From Capitella teleta (Eukaryota; Annelida; Polychaeta; Capitellidae), in contig KB306710.1 in NCBI GenBank assembly GCA_000328365.1, positions 149,675 through 213,674 on the forward strand: a stretch of DNA of 64,000 nucleotides. The letters run 5' to 3'. Made by a program: the position numbers and the translations under genes. Shown here in pieces: positions 38,365-49,844 of the stretch. The first letter of the stretch is position 1; the number at the start of each line of letters is the position of its first letter. The notes beneath the pieces were generated by a model. It saw only the letters and a program-made list of their open reading frames with translations. It had not been told where the DNA came from and did not search any database.

Positions 38365-38763
38365 ATATTTACTAGATTCTGTGATGCCTGTATCATACTG
38401 CGGGATAGGGCGCTGTTAATGCTTAGCATTGAATGATGTCTGTTGTTGATTTTGTTTATAACCATCTGAGTTATTTGTTAATGCGCACCAATAACCACTG
38501 TAAGATAATAACATACCTTAAATAAGGTCATTTTGGGACCATTTCCCACCCAGCGACTTGTCCTTCTGCAGCTTGACAACCATTTCTTATAACCAATTGA
38601 CCTTCTGACCTTTTCACGTCACGGGGTCACGGTCACTTAATTGCGTTGCTGTGTGTTGCGTGTGCTATTTGACCGGTGTGCCGTTAATTTCCCTGCAGTT
38701 GCGAAACTTGAAGCTTTGTTTTATATCTGTGTAAATAGGATGTGAACCCATTACATGCATGTG

Positions 38764-38769
38764 AATAAA
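38764..38769 (+). terminator. Poly-A signal AATAAA, probably NCKX
   Basis: Canonical AATAAA (overlapping a second AATAAA-like repeat) about 780 nt after the NCKX stop codon, in the right orientation, with no nearer canonical signal noticed. Confidence 0.5.
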
Positions 38770-40140
38770 ATAAAGAATACAATCTGACCCAGGTAAGATT
38801 CCTAGAATATCCTCTCACCTTTTTCTTTCTTTCTCTCGAGCCGTAGACGAATACTATCATGCTTTTGTTGCCATTTCCTCGATTCTCGACAGTAGATTTT
38901 GTGACGAACAGATCGAAAATGGAAATCAACAGTGTTTGCATGTGACCAGGGTTACTGCTAGCAATGTTTACCTGGTTGTTTACCTGACTAGCAATAACTG
39001 TGACGTATTAGTAATGCGAGGAGATATTCCCTTATTAGTCCCTGGCAAACTTAAGAGGAAGCTGATAATAGCGGACAGGTGTGGCCCCTTCGTCTTTCCT
39101 AATTATTCTAATTTAAGGTGCTAATTAAGATGAAAAACATGAAAGCCGATAATGACGAAGGGCTGAGTAATTAGCTCAAATGTATTATGAGTGGTGAGCA
39201 TCATTTGGATACATAACATAAATATTGATTCAGAGGGTCTCTTCAATAACAGGCTTGGTGCTTGGTCCTAACTCAACTGAGGCGCTGATCCAATCGCAAA
39301 CTGATTGGGGATCATGTATCCTCTTATCATTTTGAGCGACAGCGAAATCAATGAAGACGACCTCGCATGTTTTTTTGTGGACCTCACCTCGATCGATTTC
39401 GATTCTCATGACACAGCGGTGGCCAGAGAGGTCAAAATCGGGAGAACGATTTTGACCCCTACGTATACATGTTGTCACAATCCGTATTTTACCATGACGC
39501 CATCCGAGTTCAGTAAATAGCAAACGTTTCATGTGAAACGTTTTGATTAAATGGTTGATTAGGAATAAAAGGCAAATTCAAATGTTCTTAAGAGGTTCTT
39601 ACGATTAATGTTCGCCAGATTTTGAACACAAATAATGAAGGGTCTAAATAACATAACGTCACATCAGGTCGAAGACGATAACATTGTGGGTTTGTGACCT
39701 AACGACATGCGTAACATAGAAACCTTTATCACGTCCTGGGTTAAGGGTACCGTTATGACGGCAACCGATAGAATCGTTATGATGTAAACCGGATGTTATC
39801 AAAATGCAGTTCTCATTAATTCACAGTAAATTCGTAGCGGTTGTGGTGTAACAGTGCGCAGGCGTATTGACATGAATTTGACGATTCTGATTGGAAGAAG
39901 TTTGGACTGTCCAATAACGAGTCGATGGAGTGTATCCAAAGTGATAACAATGCTTGGCGTTTGCAGACGCCAACTAAAAATGTAACCCAATTGCCTAAAA
40001 CATTGCAAAGAGTTGGATCTCAGGGAGGCCGGTATTCTTAATCCTCTCCCCTGTCCTTCAATCGGACGCCGAGGAAGTGAGAAGAACTGGGAAGCGGTGA
40101 TTCATACTTCAAAGAAACGATACATTGCACTCAGAATTTT
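38770..40140. other. Intergenic DNA between convergent genes
   Basis: Separates the 3' ends of NCKX (+) and the undecad-repeat gene (-). An open frame on each strand at 39230-39530 has no recognisable motif. No other element was seen. Confidence 0.5.
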
Positions 40141-40143
40141 GAA

Positions 40144-40149
40144 TTTATT
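40144..40149 (-). terminator. Poly-A signal for the undecad-repeat gene
   Basis: TTTATT on the plus strand reads AATAAA on the minus strand, about 175 nt past the stop codon of the gene at 40325-41264. Confidence 0.5.
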
Positions 40150-40324
40150 TGACATTATGCAGCATCGTTAATCATGAGATTCATAAGAGAAAAACAAAGA
40201 AAACCCACGAATGTCTTAGACTTTCTAATTTCAGAAGAGTTACATCAACATCAAAGTTAAACAACTTTATATTTTGCCTCTTTTGTTTGTTTGATTTTTT
40301 CACGCCTTTTTTTTTTTCATTTGC

Positions 40325-41264
40325 CTACTTTCTTCCGACGCCAAAATGCTTGCCCTTCTTTTTGTAACCTTTAATTCCCGCGAAAGCTGTTTTCTTCGCT
40401 TCCCTGACCGAAGCCAAAGCCGACTTTCTTTGCTCCTTGGCTGCAGCCAAAGCCGACTTCCTCTCATCTCTGGCGGAGGCTGCGGCCGTCTTCTTCTCTT
40501 CCTGAGCAGATGCCTTTGATGCTTTCTTCGCCTCCTTGGCCGATTTCACAGCCTCCTTGGCCGCAGTCTTGGCTGCTTCTTTGACTTCCTCAGGGGCATC
40601 CTTAGCCGCTTTCCTGGTCGCCTTAGCCTCTTTCTTAGCCCCTTTAACCACCTCCCTAGCCTCCTCCCTAGCCTCCTTGGTGGCACCCTTAGCCGTTTTT
40701 CTTGCCTCCTTCGTCGCTTTCCAGGCCTCCTTGATTGCGTCCCTAGCCGCCGCCCTAGCCTCCTTGGCAGCATCCTTAGATTCCTCCTTGACCTCCTTAA
40801 GCGCCTTTTTAGCCTTCTTGATCACTGCCTTACCCGCTAGCTTCCCTACGATGCTCGGGAAATACGCCTTTGCCGCCTCACCATTGTACACAATGTCGAG
40901 TTCAACCTCACAGGATTTGTCATCCGGGATATCTTTGCTTTCCAGCACTTGGCCATTAGCATCGGTGATCTTACAGGCAGCTTGCGCCTAAAATAAAAGT
41001 AAAAAAGCGGAATGGACAATCATTGCATAAACTGACCACGAGAGACGTTCCGTTTTCCTGGCCGTCACACAGCTTCACAGAAACACTGCTGCCGTCCTCC
41101 ATTGTCTTCGTCAAGGGCCCCAATGAGCACTCCCCCACTTGGCAATCTTTACTGTGATTGTAATCTTCCGAGATGACCTCACAGACGAACCTCTGGATGA
41201 AGGGACCCCTACGTGCTGCCACCACGCCCAGGAGGCAACAAGTCACGAGCAACGCAAGACGCAT
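40325..41264 (-). CDS. Secreted protein with 14 undecad (11-aa) K/A/E repeats
   Basis: Two coding exons, 41264-41037 and 40987-40325, are separated by a 49-bp GT-AG intron and encode 296 residues. The family is not recognised. Residues 1-17 form a clear signal peptide (MRLALLVTCCLLGVVAA). Residues 18 to about 115 hold six cysteines (VCEV, KDC, GEC, KLC, AAC, KSC), enough for three disulfides, and two N-glycosylation sequons (NHS, NGT). Residues 129-282 are 14 consecutive 11-residue units with no gap, for example KEARAAARDAI, KEAWKATKEAR, KTAKGATKEAR, EQRKSALASVR; positions 1, 4, 8 and 11 are mostly charged and positions 3, 6 and 10 mostly Ala. The tail, GYKKKGKHFGVGRK, is basic. By family knowledge, gapless undecads form long amphipathic alpha-helices in group 3 LEA proteins, apolipoproteins and synucleins, so a secreted, lipid-, surface- or matrix-binding helix is inferred, not shown. 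The ATG lies 2 nt after a splice acceptor (TTCTTTGCAG). The gene is convergent with NCKX. Alternative ideas are an alanine-rich antifreeze-like or biomineral/mucus protein. Confidence 0.88.
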
Positions 41265-41269
41265 GTCTG

Positions 41270-42350
41270 CAAAGAATCCTTGTGATTTGGGCGTCTAGGC
41301 TTTCGTACGCTCAGGGACCAGACGATTATTGGTCTCGTTGCCTCGTTATTTATCAGCAACAGAACCAAGATAATACTGGGATTAAATTCAATCGCGGTTA
41401 CTTATTGGTTAATTTAGAGATGTGTATAATATTTACCATTTGATTGCCGTCATTATTCATTGGTTGAGAACAAAAATCAAGCATGAGATTTTTACGCGAA
41501 AGAACGTTTCAAAGATAAATACATGCATGATTACTCCACTAAATCTGATATTATATTACTACACTTACCTGTTTTATGAGCTTATATGAAATTGTCCTCA
41601 AAGTTTTCCTTCAATTTCTCCACAACTGAACCAGCCTGCATCGCACGTCGTACTTTTATACACACTGCGTCGGTCGCCTTCTCACGATGCATTTTTCCGC
41701 TGCTTACTAATAATCAAAAGGAAAATACATCTAAAATGAGTCAATCTGTTAAGCACGAATAATGAGAATTTGGGCGTAGTTAAATATTGGCGCCCACAAA
41801 TACAGTGCCCTGAAAACATTATAAGCACTCTGCTATAAACCTGAATACCTTAGCACTCATTATTTTCTTCATTCTCAAATTTTACCTTCAATGTGCAGTG
41901 AAAAGCATGCGAAAGTAATTTCGCCAACAGAGTAAACCTAATATAATGCAACATGTCTGAGAATAAGCTTAATCCCTTTGTTGTTGGAGGTTTATTGGGT
42001 TGGTCTACCGAGTTCGACTTAAGTTCTCTGAGTGCACAAGTGGTGCACCTCTGGTATTGATGAAAAGTGTTATATATTTGTAAACCGCAAAATTTGGAAA
42101 TAAAAATTGAAATCTAGAACCGCTAAAACTTGTGTGATGTTGTCACGTTTTTGAGTTTCTGATAAATTTATTGCTACATTGCTAAAGGCCATTTGTAATC
42201 GATTAGTGACACGAAATCAAAGTATTGTTATAACGAATAACCGTCTTATGAGACCTTAATTACTCCAATAAAAAGCGAGAGATCTTTAACATGGATAAGA
42301 CTACTGTTGGCCCACTTTGTACATATTATGACAATATTATTGTAGCATAA
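41270..42350. other. 5' flank of the undecad-repeat gene
   Basis: AT-rich, with no exon recognised. The last bases before the gene form a 3' splice acceptor, so an untranslated exon or outron lies somewhere here. Confidence 0.5.
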
Positions 42351-42354
42351 CTCC

Positions 42355-42660
42355 GCCATGGGGCAAAGCGAGATCCCAAACCACCTCCGCCATGGGGCAA
42401 AGCGAGATCCCAAACCACCTCCGCCATGGGGCAAAGCGAGATCCCAAACCACCTCCGCCATGGGGCAAAGCGAGATCCCAAACCACCTCCGCCATGGGGC
42501 AAAGCGAGATCCCAAACCACCTCCGCCATGGGGCAAAGCGAGATCCCAAACCACCTCCGCCATGGGGCAACCGAGATCTCAAACCACCTCCGCCATGGGG
42601 CAAACGAGATCTCAAATCACCTTCGCCATGGGGCAAGCGAGATCCCAAACCACCTCCGCA
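42355..42660. repeat. Minisatellite, 34-bp unit, about 9 copies
   Basis: The unit starts GCCATGGGGCAAAGCGAGAT and repeats every 34 bp (42355, 42389, 42423, 42457, 42491, 42525, 42559). The last two or three copies are diverged and one base shorter. Open frames occur in several phases on both strands because 34 is not a multiple of three; they are not taken as genes. Confidence 0.97.
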
Positions 42661-43897
42661 CTCAGTCATAAACCGTAACCACATTTTGCATGTTGTGAAC
42701 GGATGACAAAGATTTAGATGAAGAATAAGTTGCTTTTTTTTTCTATGCTGATGACGTCACGGTTGCCCTCCTTATCCAGCCACTAGAACAGGGTGAAAAA
42801 AAAGAACGACCCGTGATCGTGTTGTGTTGAAAATAACATCAAATCAGAGATACTCTATAGCATGAATTGGTCGCTCACATTGGTATAATGTTGCAGAAGT
42901 TAGTTATGATACCGACGAGATTCAAAGCGACTATATACTTCCGGTTATCAATGATCGCGGCTTGAAGAATAGGTCAAGATTGAGAGCAACAACAAATTGA
43001 CAGATTTCTGGCTGGAAATAAAGTGGGAATTATCAGTGGCGTGAATCTAAAACCTTTAGATGAAATCATTTATGATTTTTGAGTGAATATTTGCAGCCAA
43101 AGTACGACGTGATCTTTAAAAATCAGCTCTCATCTGCACTACTTGATGCATTGAAGATAATTTTGAAACAACGAATAGCGATTTCAAGAGAAAAGCAAAC
43201 TGATTGATGCATGCAATCGACATTAATTTTTTAAAGGTCTTACAATATTAAATTAAAACGCTTTATTTCAAAATTATAGTACGATACTACATGTCATTTG
43301 CATCCTATAATAATTATATATCGTTTTGCTGCAGCTGATTCTATCATCAATCCTTTCAATACAATCTCAATTTAATTCTCTGAGCTTCATGGACACTATT
43401 CGCCTTCGGAAAGCAAAGCAAAGCAAATAATTGCCATTTAAATGATTTGATGCGAGTGGCTTTTAAAATTCTCTACATCAATTCAAAGCAAAATCTCATA
43501 AAAACCAGTCATTCATGAATAGGCTTACAATGTTTAATGGAATCACAAGAGCAAATGGATTGTTAACTAAGTGAAACTAAGGAACTCAAGTGTGATATAT
43601 TGCAACTCACTTATAAAATTTTATTTTACCATAAATATTTCAATATAATAGAACACTCTGAAAAATACTCATGAAAGGGAAGATCGAATAATCAATATAA
43701 ATAGAATTGAAAAATAAAAATAGGTAAGTAAACAAATTATTTCCTCACCCCCCCTCTTCATTGGACTGGACGCAATAAATGAGACACTGTATTGTTTCTT
43801 CTTTTGGCACCCAGTGTTCCCACAAACTCTTAACTTGCAGCACAGGATTTTTCTGGATATGTTTTCCAGGTACTGTAACTGCAATTGGAAAAGGTAT
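42661..43897. other. Intergenic DNA, no gene seen
   Basis: AT-rich, with one TGACGTCA at 42752. Nothing else was recognised. Confidence 0.5.
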
Positions 43898-43912
43898 CAC
43901 ATTTCATTTCGG

Positions 43913-44234
43913 GTGAGTAAGTGATTGGGGTTTTACGGCTCCACCCAACCCGTTCGGGTGATACGGGCGCCAGAACAGAAGGCCCGGGACCGGGTTTCCC
44001 CCTACTGTTATCGATAAATCCCAAGGGTTCTTTATCCTGCATACCACCATAGACAGTAGTACACAGCGCCCCGCCTTGTTACGCAGTTGGGCAGCACTGC
44101 AGAGTCACCGTTATGATTGTAATTCACAATCATAACGCCCGTGGCCTGATCGGGTCTCAAACCCGGGACCTCGACCCCCACGGTCGGCATAGGATTGTAG
44201 TCAGCGGTTTAACCCACTGCGCTACCGGTGCCCC
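43913..44234 (-). mobile_element. tRNA-derived SINE, full length with 15-bp TSD
   Basis: Flanked by exact direct repeats CACATTTCATTTCGG at 43898-43912 and 44235-44249. On the minus strand the head reads GGTAGCGCAGTGGGTTAA (box A) and then GGGTTTGAGACCC (box B with one change). The body follows and ends CCGTAAAACCCCAATC plus a tetranucleotide-like tail. At about 320 bp, with tRNA head, body and tail all present, it is the best reference copy of the family in this window. Confidence 0.93.
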
Positions 44235-44253
44235 CACATTTCATTTCGGATCA

Positions 44254-44314
44254 GAAGCACTAATATAATACGTTTTGTATCAGAGTGCCGTAAAACTCCA
44301 CCCATACATACATA
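44254..44314 (+). mobile_element. Short 5'-truncated SINE insert with 12-bp TSD
   Basis: A 61-bp insert between two copies of CATTTCGGATCA (44242-44253 and 44315-44326). It contains GCCGTAAAACTCCACCC followed by three ATAC units, which matches the 3' end and tetranucleotide tail of the SINE family in plus orientation. Its left duplication overlaps the right duplication of the larger SINE, so two insertions hit almost the same spot. Confidence 0.65.
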
Positions 44315-44328
44315 CATTTCGGATCAAA

Positions 44329-45224
44329 ATCAATAATTATTACCTGAGGCAATTAAGTAATGATATTTGGTATGCTACATCGTAATGGAGCGGTCGATCA
44401 TTCCCAGGAAAATTACTCAGCATCTCATGATCTGTGAAAGAATATGTTATGAGGAAGCTCATCAAATATATCGCTTTGAATTCATACTCACCAGTACTCA
44501 CAAGGCAGGCATAATCATTGATTTTCAATCTACGAGCAAATACTCCTATAAGGCAAGTTTTCTACGTCTGAATTCCTGAAAATATAATACTTTTTTATTC
44601 TATTATTTTTTTATTTTATTTTTTTGGGGGGGGGGGGGGCTCATGCACGAAAAATATTAAATAATTTCACTGTGGTTTTTCCCTTGAAAATTGTATACAC
44701 ACAAGATTGAGGTGTTAAAATTTTGTGTTGTGTAGGAAGAGTGTGATGTCTTCATTAATCTATTTATTTAGTCGATAAAATATGATAAAATATTATTCAA
44801 TCATCAATTCATTAAATAATCAATCAGCCACATTATTGGTAATGCATTTTATGCGTTGGGTCAATAATGTAAAACAATTATTCAAGTAATTTTAGTTTTG
44901 CTATATAATATCTTGATCAATAAAACGTGCAAAGTTGTTTTCTCAAGATTAACTGACTTCATGATGATTAGCAATGTGATCCTTACCTTTGCATAGATGG
45001 CTTAATTCAATCTCCTCAATCATCAAACATATGAGAGCTGATGTTGAGATAGCAGTGCTAGGCAGGCAGAGTCCCAACAATTCATCCCTTTTCTAGTAGT
45101 CAGATGCATATTCATGAAAGACCTGTTGATCCTTGAAATTCCCAGCCAGGTATTTATGCGTTATGAATTTAGCGAACTTCGAGCGGCTTCTTCTGTGAGT
45201 GGTCAATCCATATTCTATAGAGTA
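44329..45224. other. Intergenic DNA between SINE copies
   Basis: AT-rich, with a T-rich run followed by a G14 homopolymer near 44620-44639. No gene was recognised. Confidence 0.5.
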
Positions 45225-45240
45225 TCTATGATCAAATAGA

Positions 45241-45449
45241 TTGATTGATTGATTGATTGGGGTTTTACGGCTCCACCCAACCCGTTCGGGTGATACGGGC
45301 GCCAGAACAGAAGGCCCGGGACCGGGGTTTCCCCCTACTCTTATCGATAAATCCCAAGGGTTCTTTATCCTGCATACCACCATAGACAGTAGTACACAGC
45401 GCCCGGCCTTGTTACGCAGTTGGGCAGCAGTGCAGAGTCACCGAAGAAT
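45241..45449 (-). mobile_element. 5'-truncated SINE with 16-bp TSD and (AATC)n tail
   Basis: Exact direct repeats TCTATGATCAAATAGA flank the insert (45225-45240 and 45450-45465). On the minus strand it lacks the tRNA head, starts inside the body at ATTCTTCGGTGACTC, and ends CCGTAAAACCCC with about four AATC units. Truncation at the 5' end plus target-site duplication is the standard signature of LINE-machinery retroposition. Body identity to the 44.0-kb copy is very high by eye, so it is recent. Confidence 0.95.
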
Positions 45450-45469
45450 TCTATGATCAAATAGACTTA

Positions 45470-48400
45470 GAGGTGAGCTCTCCAGTCATGCATGAAAGTT
45501 TCTAATGACTGTGTTCTGTTTATTTTGCTGAAATTCCGTTTATTTCCCCGCTGTGTCTGGCATCGATCGCAGTCTTTGGCCTCGCTTTTTCATTCTTCGA
45601 TGGATGACGATTTGTGGGTCCTGATCTTTCAGGAAAGAGCAACAAAAGGTAGGATAATACTGTTAAAAAACCCAACCTGCAAGTTCGCCTGATTTCGTAA
45701 GACCTGGCTCCAAATGTAAGGTGCCGTTTGGATCAAACAGAGCCCATCTACTCCCGTGCACCCACTCGCTGTTTCGTTCATTCTACTCAAAGATGGCATC
45801 TCTCCCTGGGCGTGGGGCGTGGATGGAAACAGAAGGCTACTCACAGAGATACATCTTTGACTTTTGTTGTTATGCCATATACAGCCAGTCTAAATGCAGT
45901 CTTCTCAATGGCCTGCATCATAATTATTATAATTGTGGGTGACTCACAGGGATGGCGTACTTATCTTTCGATGGTCAATACAGGCAGGGAGCAACTGCCA
46001 TTTAGTGGAAAGCGAGGGCTTCAAATCGAGGACTCCTTCAACTGAATAGGTCTCAGTATATTATTCAGTATTCTTATATTTTATTTATTTTTTATTTTTA
46101 TTATTTTTTATATTTTTTCATTATTATTATTTTTTTATTTTTTTTTTGAAACGGCACACCTCATTTATTCATTTGGAGCAGGCACAGATGTAGAAATCGA
46201 TACAATTACGGTCAGCCTGTGTCTCTGTGGTGGTCATAACTGTTATTATAGGGACCTCACAATAATTGTTATTATGGGGACCTCACAATAATTGTTATTG
46301 TGGGGACCTCACAATAATTGTTATTATGGGGACCTCACAATATTATCGTAATTCACAACTCTGCATGCAGCCTCTGAGCGAATTTCTATATACAAGACAC
46401 ACCGAAGAAGTCACAATCGTTGACGCCGGATGACGTCAGAAATGTATGGAACACAGATGAATTACGTAATTATGGCATAGATTGCAAAGTTTCACGAAAA
46501 ATGGTGACAATCATGACGCACATCGAAACGAAGAGGAATTTTCATAACGGACCTACGTCCGTTAGTTCACTGGTTTCCGGAGCTACTGAAAAGAAGCACC
46601 GGTACACACCGATGATAACTCACCCCTATTTTGGTACATTCATTTCACTCGATTTCACATGACGTCACTCGGAATTCCCAACTGCCATCGGTGCCTGTGT
46701 TGTTATATATATGACCAGGGAACCAGTGAACGTTCGTTAGCTAATGGGCTTCTTAAGTCGGTTTGGACATTAGAATGTTTTAACTTTGATTTAAGAATCG
46801 TAAAGTTGACTCGATGATGCAACACGATTAAGTCCGTTAGTTAAGTCGTCTCAACTATCTTAACTAATGGGCCAACGAGCAGACTCGTGACAATGACTTG
46901 GTAACCTGAATTTTTCTCAGTAACATTGATATTGATTGATTATTTCAATCGTTAATATAACCTTCTCGTAATGCTTTGTACATTTTCAAATAAGTCTTTT
47001 AGAAATAAACATGCTCCATAGTCACGGTTTCTGAGAGCATTATATTTTTTCATGCAAATTTTCTTTTTCATTATCAGAATATGCATCAACAGCTAGGATT
47101 TTTTACTGGGTGTCTAGACAGAATGCCGTCTGAATATTCTCATATTATATACAAATATACGAATATACAAACGGAGATATAACTGTATATAAAACTGGAA
47201 GTTACATAAAATGATCATGAATTCAGCGCTCAATTTCAGACGCTCGTAGAAAATTGTGCAATTTGGCAATTAAGAACGCTAATACCAGCCTCAAACTCAC
47301 ACAAACTATAATCCTGATATATTTTGCCATCTAATTAAATAATAAAATATACAAACCATATCCTCAGTTTATAAATAAAACCACTTGAACGCTCGATTGA
47401 ACAAATTCTCAAATTCTCACTCACTCATTGACCTCCTTGACCTGACCTAAATTTGTAAATGAACCAGATTTGGGATCCTTCATTATTTCAATAGCAAAAT
47501 GTCGTTCAAATTGCTTCATTACTCCTGCTAATTCGTGAAATGAAGCCTTATGTTGGCACATTATAGTTGGTTTTTATTTAAATGGTTATACATTGACGTG
47601 TAAAGGATATTTAATTATAATAAACTAATATATATTCCAGCGTCTGTTACTCATTGACTGCGTGTTCTCGAAGCGTTATGATTACATGGTTGAGAAGAAG
47701 CGAAATCACACACAATCGCGACATATTTTTGCGCAAGGTATGCTCCCTTGACACACTTATGCCAATTTGGCATTTCTAAAATAGATGATTTTAATACAGG
47801 ATTTTCAGCGTGTCTGCCAATGCTCACGGGTTTTGGCGTCAGAAACAACTTCCAGTTTTTAACATACAAGTATCATCAGCGAAGATCCAAGATCGCCGCT
47901 GACGAATAGGCTACAGGGTGTCCAACTTTTTCAAGGATAAAAAAAAAGCGCGGAACGTGACAAGGGCGGCATCAAGCGCGGTGACCACAATTTTCAGTCT
48001 TGTTCATTAAGTGCATAATATATCCACTTGTCAAAGAGATGAGGCACGAAAGAATTACTACCAACAATATGAGGCGGAAGGAGCATCTTGGAAACCGAGG
48101 AAGTTTTAAGTCAAGATTCTTGGCTTGAGGCTTCATTTCCCCATTTATTCAAAACATCCCTGCATCTCTTACATAATATAACTACAATCTTTGCATCAAA
48201 TGTATTTTATTTTGAAGGGATTGAATAAAACTTGTCCACAAACGAGCTATTATATTATTGATTGGAGTACATGTAGTAGTGAGTTGTACGAGTGAGTACC
48301 TGAACTATAGTTAATACCTAATGAATCTTCAGGACAAATTTGTGCATTATATGCACATATAGAATTTGCTGATTGTTTTGGTTTTAAGACTAATTACATT

Positions 48401-49830
48401 ATCAACAACAATACTAGTGAGTCTTTAAGCAATATTAAACACAAAGCACATGAACAGATGACACTACTAGTATACCATTGATTTCCCTATGCCATAAACA
48501 TATAGATCCCATTGAATAACATCACTGAGCAGTTCCTAACTTCGCAATGCATTAGGTATTAACACGCTGTTTTGGTGACCGGTAATTATAAGCTTGTTTG
48601 TTTACTCTTATACAAGTTTAACAAAAGAAATTTAAAAAGGTAAGAATTATATTGTAAAGACATGTTATTCAGCTAATCAGTGAGTATCCTACAAACAAAA
48701 ATCACACAACCCGTCCACTGCAGCAAAATTGAGGCGCCATTTCTATATAATTAAAAGCGTCCTATTGAAAAAAAGAGGCGTCCCAAAACTGAGAAGAGGC
48801 GTCTCCAGGACGCTTGGACGCACGGTTAGCTAACAGCCGGATCAACAGAGCCAATTGAATTGATTGGCCTCCACTCAGTTCTTTGCCCACGTCTCGCTGG
48901 TCATTCTGACCCGATGTCTCGTGGACCGTTGTGCAGTCCCCAGGTTTGAATAATTATGTCATCAAGGCAAGAATGACCGCATCCGTGATCTTTCATATTG
49001 ACATAATTTTGTGATTCATTACCTTGCAGGCGTTTCATGTCTTATTATTGTTGGATTTCCTTTGCAGTGTGATTCACAGGTGTTAATAATTCGCTCACCT
49101 GTAATCACTCACCTCATTCAGTCGCTTCTCTTCATCTTCCATCTTTTGCAGTCTTTTGGTTGCTCAATCTCTTTGTTCGTTCTCTTGTTCACCATCTTTG
49201 CTTGATTTACCTTTTAACTATCATCACAATGACCCATTCACCGTTGTGAGTTACGACCACCTTAGGATTTTCACTGGTTCCCTGGTCATATGTATAATGA
49301 CACAGGCACACACCGATAACAGGTGGTATCTCATTGGCTGCTATTTATAGTAACATTTAGTCCAGTTGGTCGTATTCAGCAAATACAATGAACCAAGTTC
49401 GTTATGTCAGCTGAGAGAAGCAATACTCACCAACAAAATAATATTCAGCCTGGATTGCGTATATATTTTATACGCAGGTACTCCTCCTTGTCGATTGTCT
49501 GTTACTCACTATAGTCATCAAGACAACGATTCTCGGAAGATTTTTGTTGGATTTGTTTATTGATTTTTATCGGTGTTGTACAAAATTCGGATTTTTTTTT
49601 CAAATATAATTTGTATAGTCAATATAAATTAAAATATTTATTTTTAATGAGCACAGTTTCGTGTCCAATCCAGTGGCGACGATCTTTAAAGGAATTTGAT
49701 TGTTTTTGTCAAACACAGGCATCGGATAATATTTCATAAATGAAAAATTAAACAAAATAAGAGTTCTTTTTTTTTCTTCTTTTTTTTTTTTTTTTTTTGA
49801 GAATTCGAGATTTCTTCTTCAATTTAGTGC
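45470..49830. other. Intergenic DNA, no gene seen
   Basis: Contains a T/A-rich run (46060-46150), the 26-bp array at 46241-46345, TGACGTCA at 46431 and 46660, and a short inverted repeat pair (46687-46730 with 49271-49318). Open frames at 45492-46045 and 46420-46662 have no recognisable domain. Confidence 0.5.
46241..46345. repeat. Tandem repeat, 26-bp unit, 4 copies
   Basis: The unit TGTTATTATGGGGACCTCAC plus AATAAT starts at 46241, 46267, 46293 and 46319, with one or two base changes between copies. Confidence 0.95.
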
Positions 49831-49838
49831 TCGGGTGT

Positions 49839-49844
49839 TTTATT
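49839..49844 (-). terminator. Candidate poly-A signal of NR4A
   Basis: TTTATT on the plus strand reads AATAAA on the minus strand, about 1.08 kb past the NR4A stop codon. An A-rich tract on that strand follows within about 45 nt (49770-49797), which could be genomic A-richness at the cleavage site. Other weaker signals closer to the stop are possible. Confidence 0.35.

Larger units (their letters stand above)
37984..38769 (+). other. NCKX 3' untranslated region
   Basis: Follows the TAA at 37981-37983. It holds a (GAA)n tract (about 38025-38055), a TGACGTCA at 38097, a 33-T run (38328-38360) and an AATAAA at 38764-38769, a plausible poly-A signal giving a 3' UTR near 800 nt. Confidence 0.55.

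Noticed and set aside
40536-40991. 151-codon plus-strand frame rich in Ala, Leu and Ser
   Set aside because: It is the antisense shadow of the undecad repeats, whose Lys/Ala codons leave the other strand open.
42246-42706. Repetitive open frames of 67-115 codons in the 34-bp array
   Set aside because: The unit length is not a multiple of three, so every phase is open by construction; no splice sites or signal peptide.
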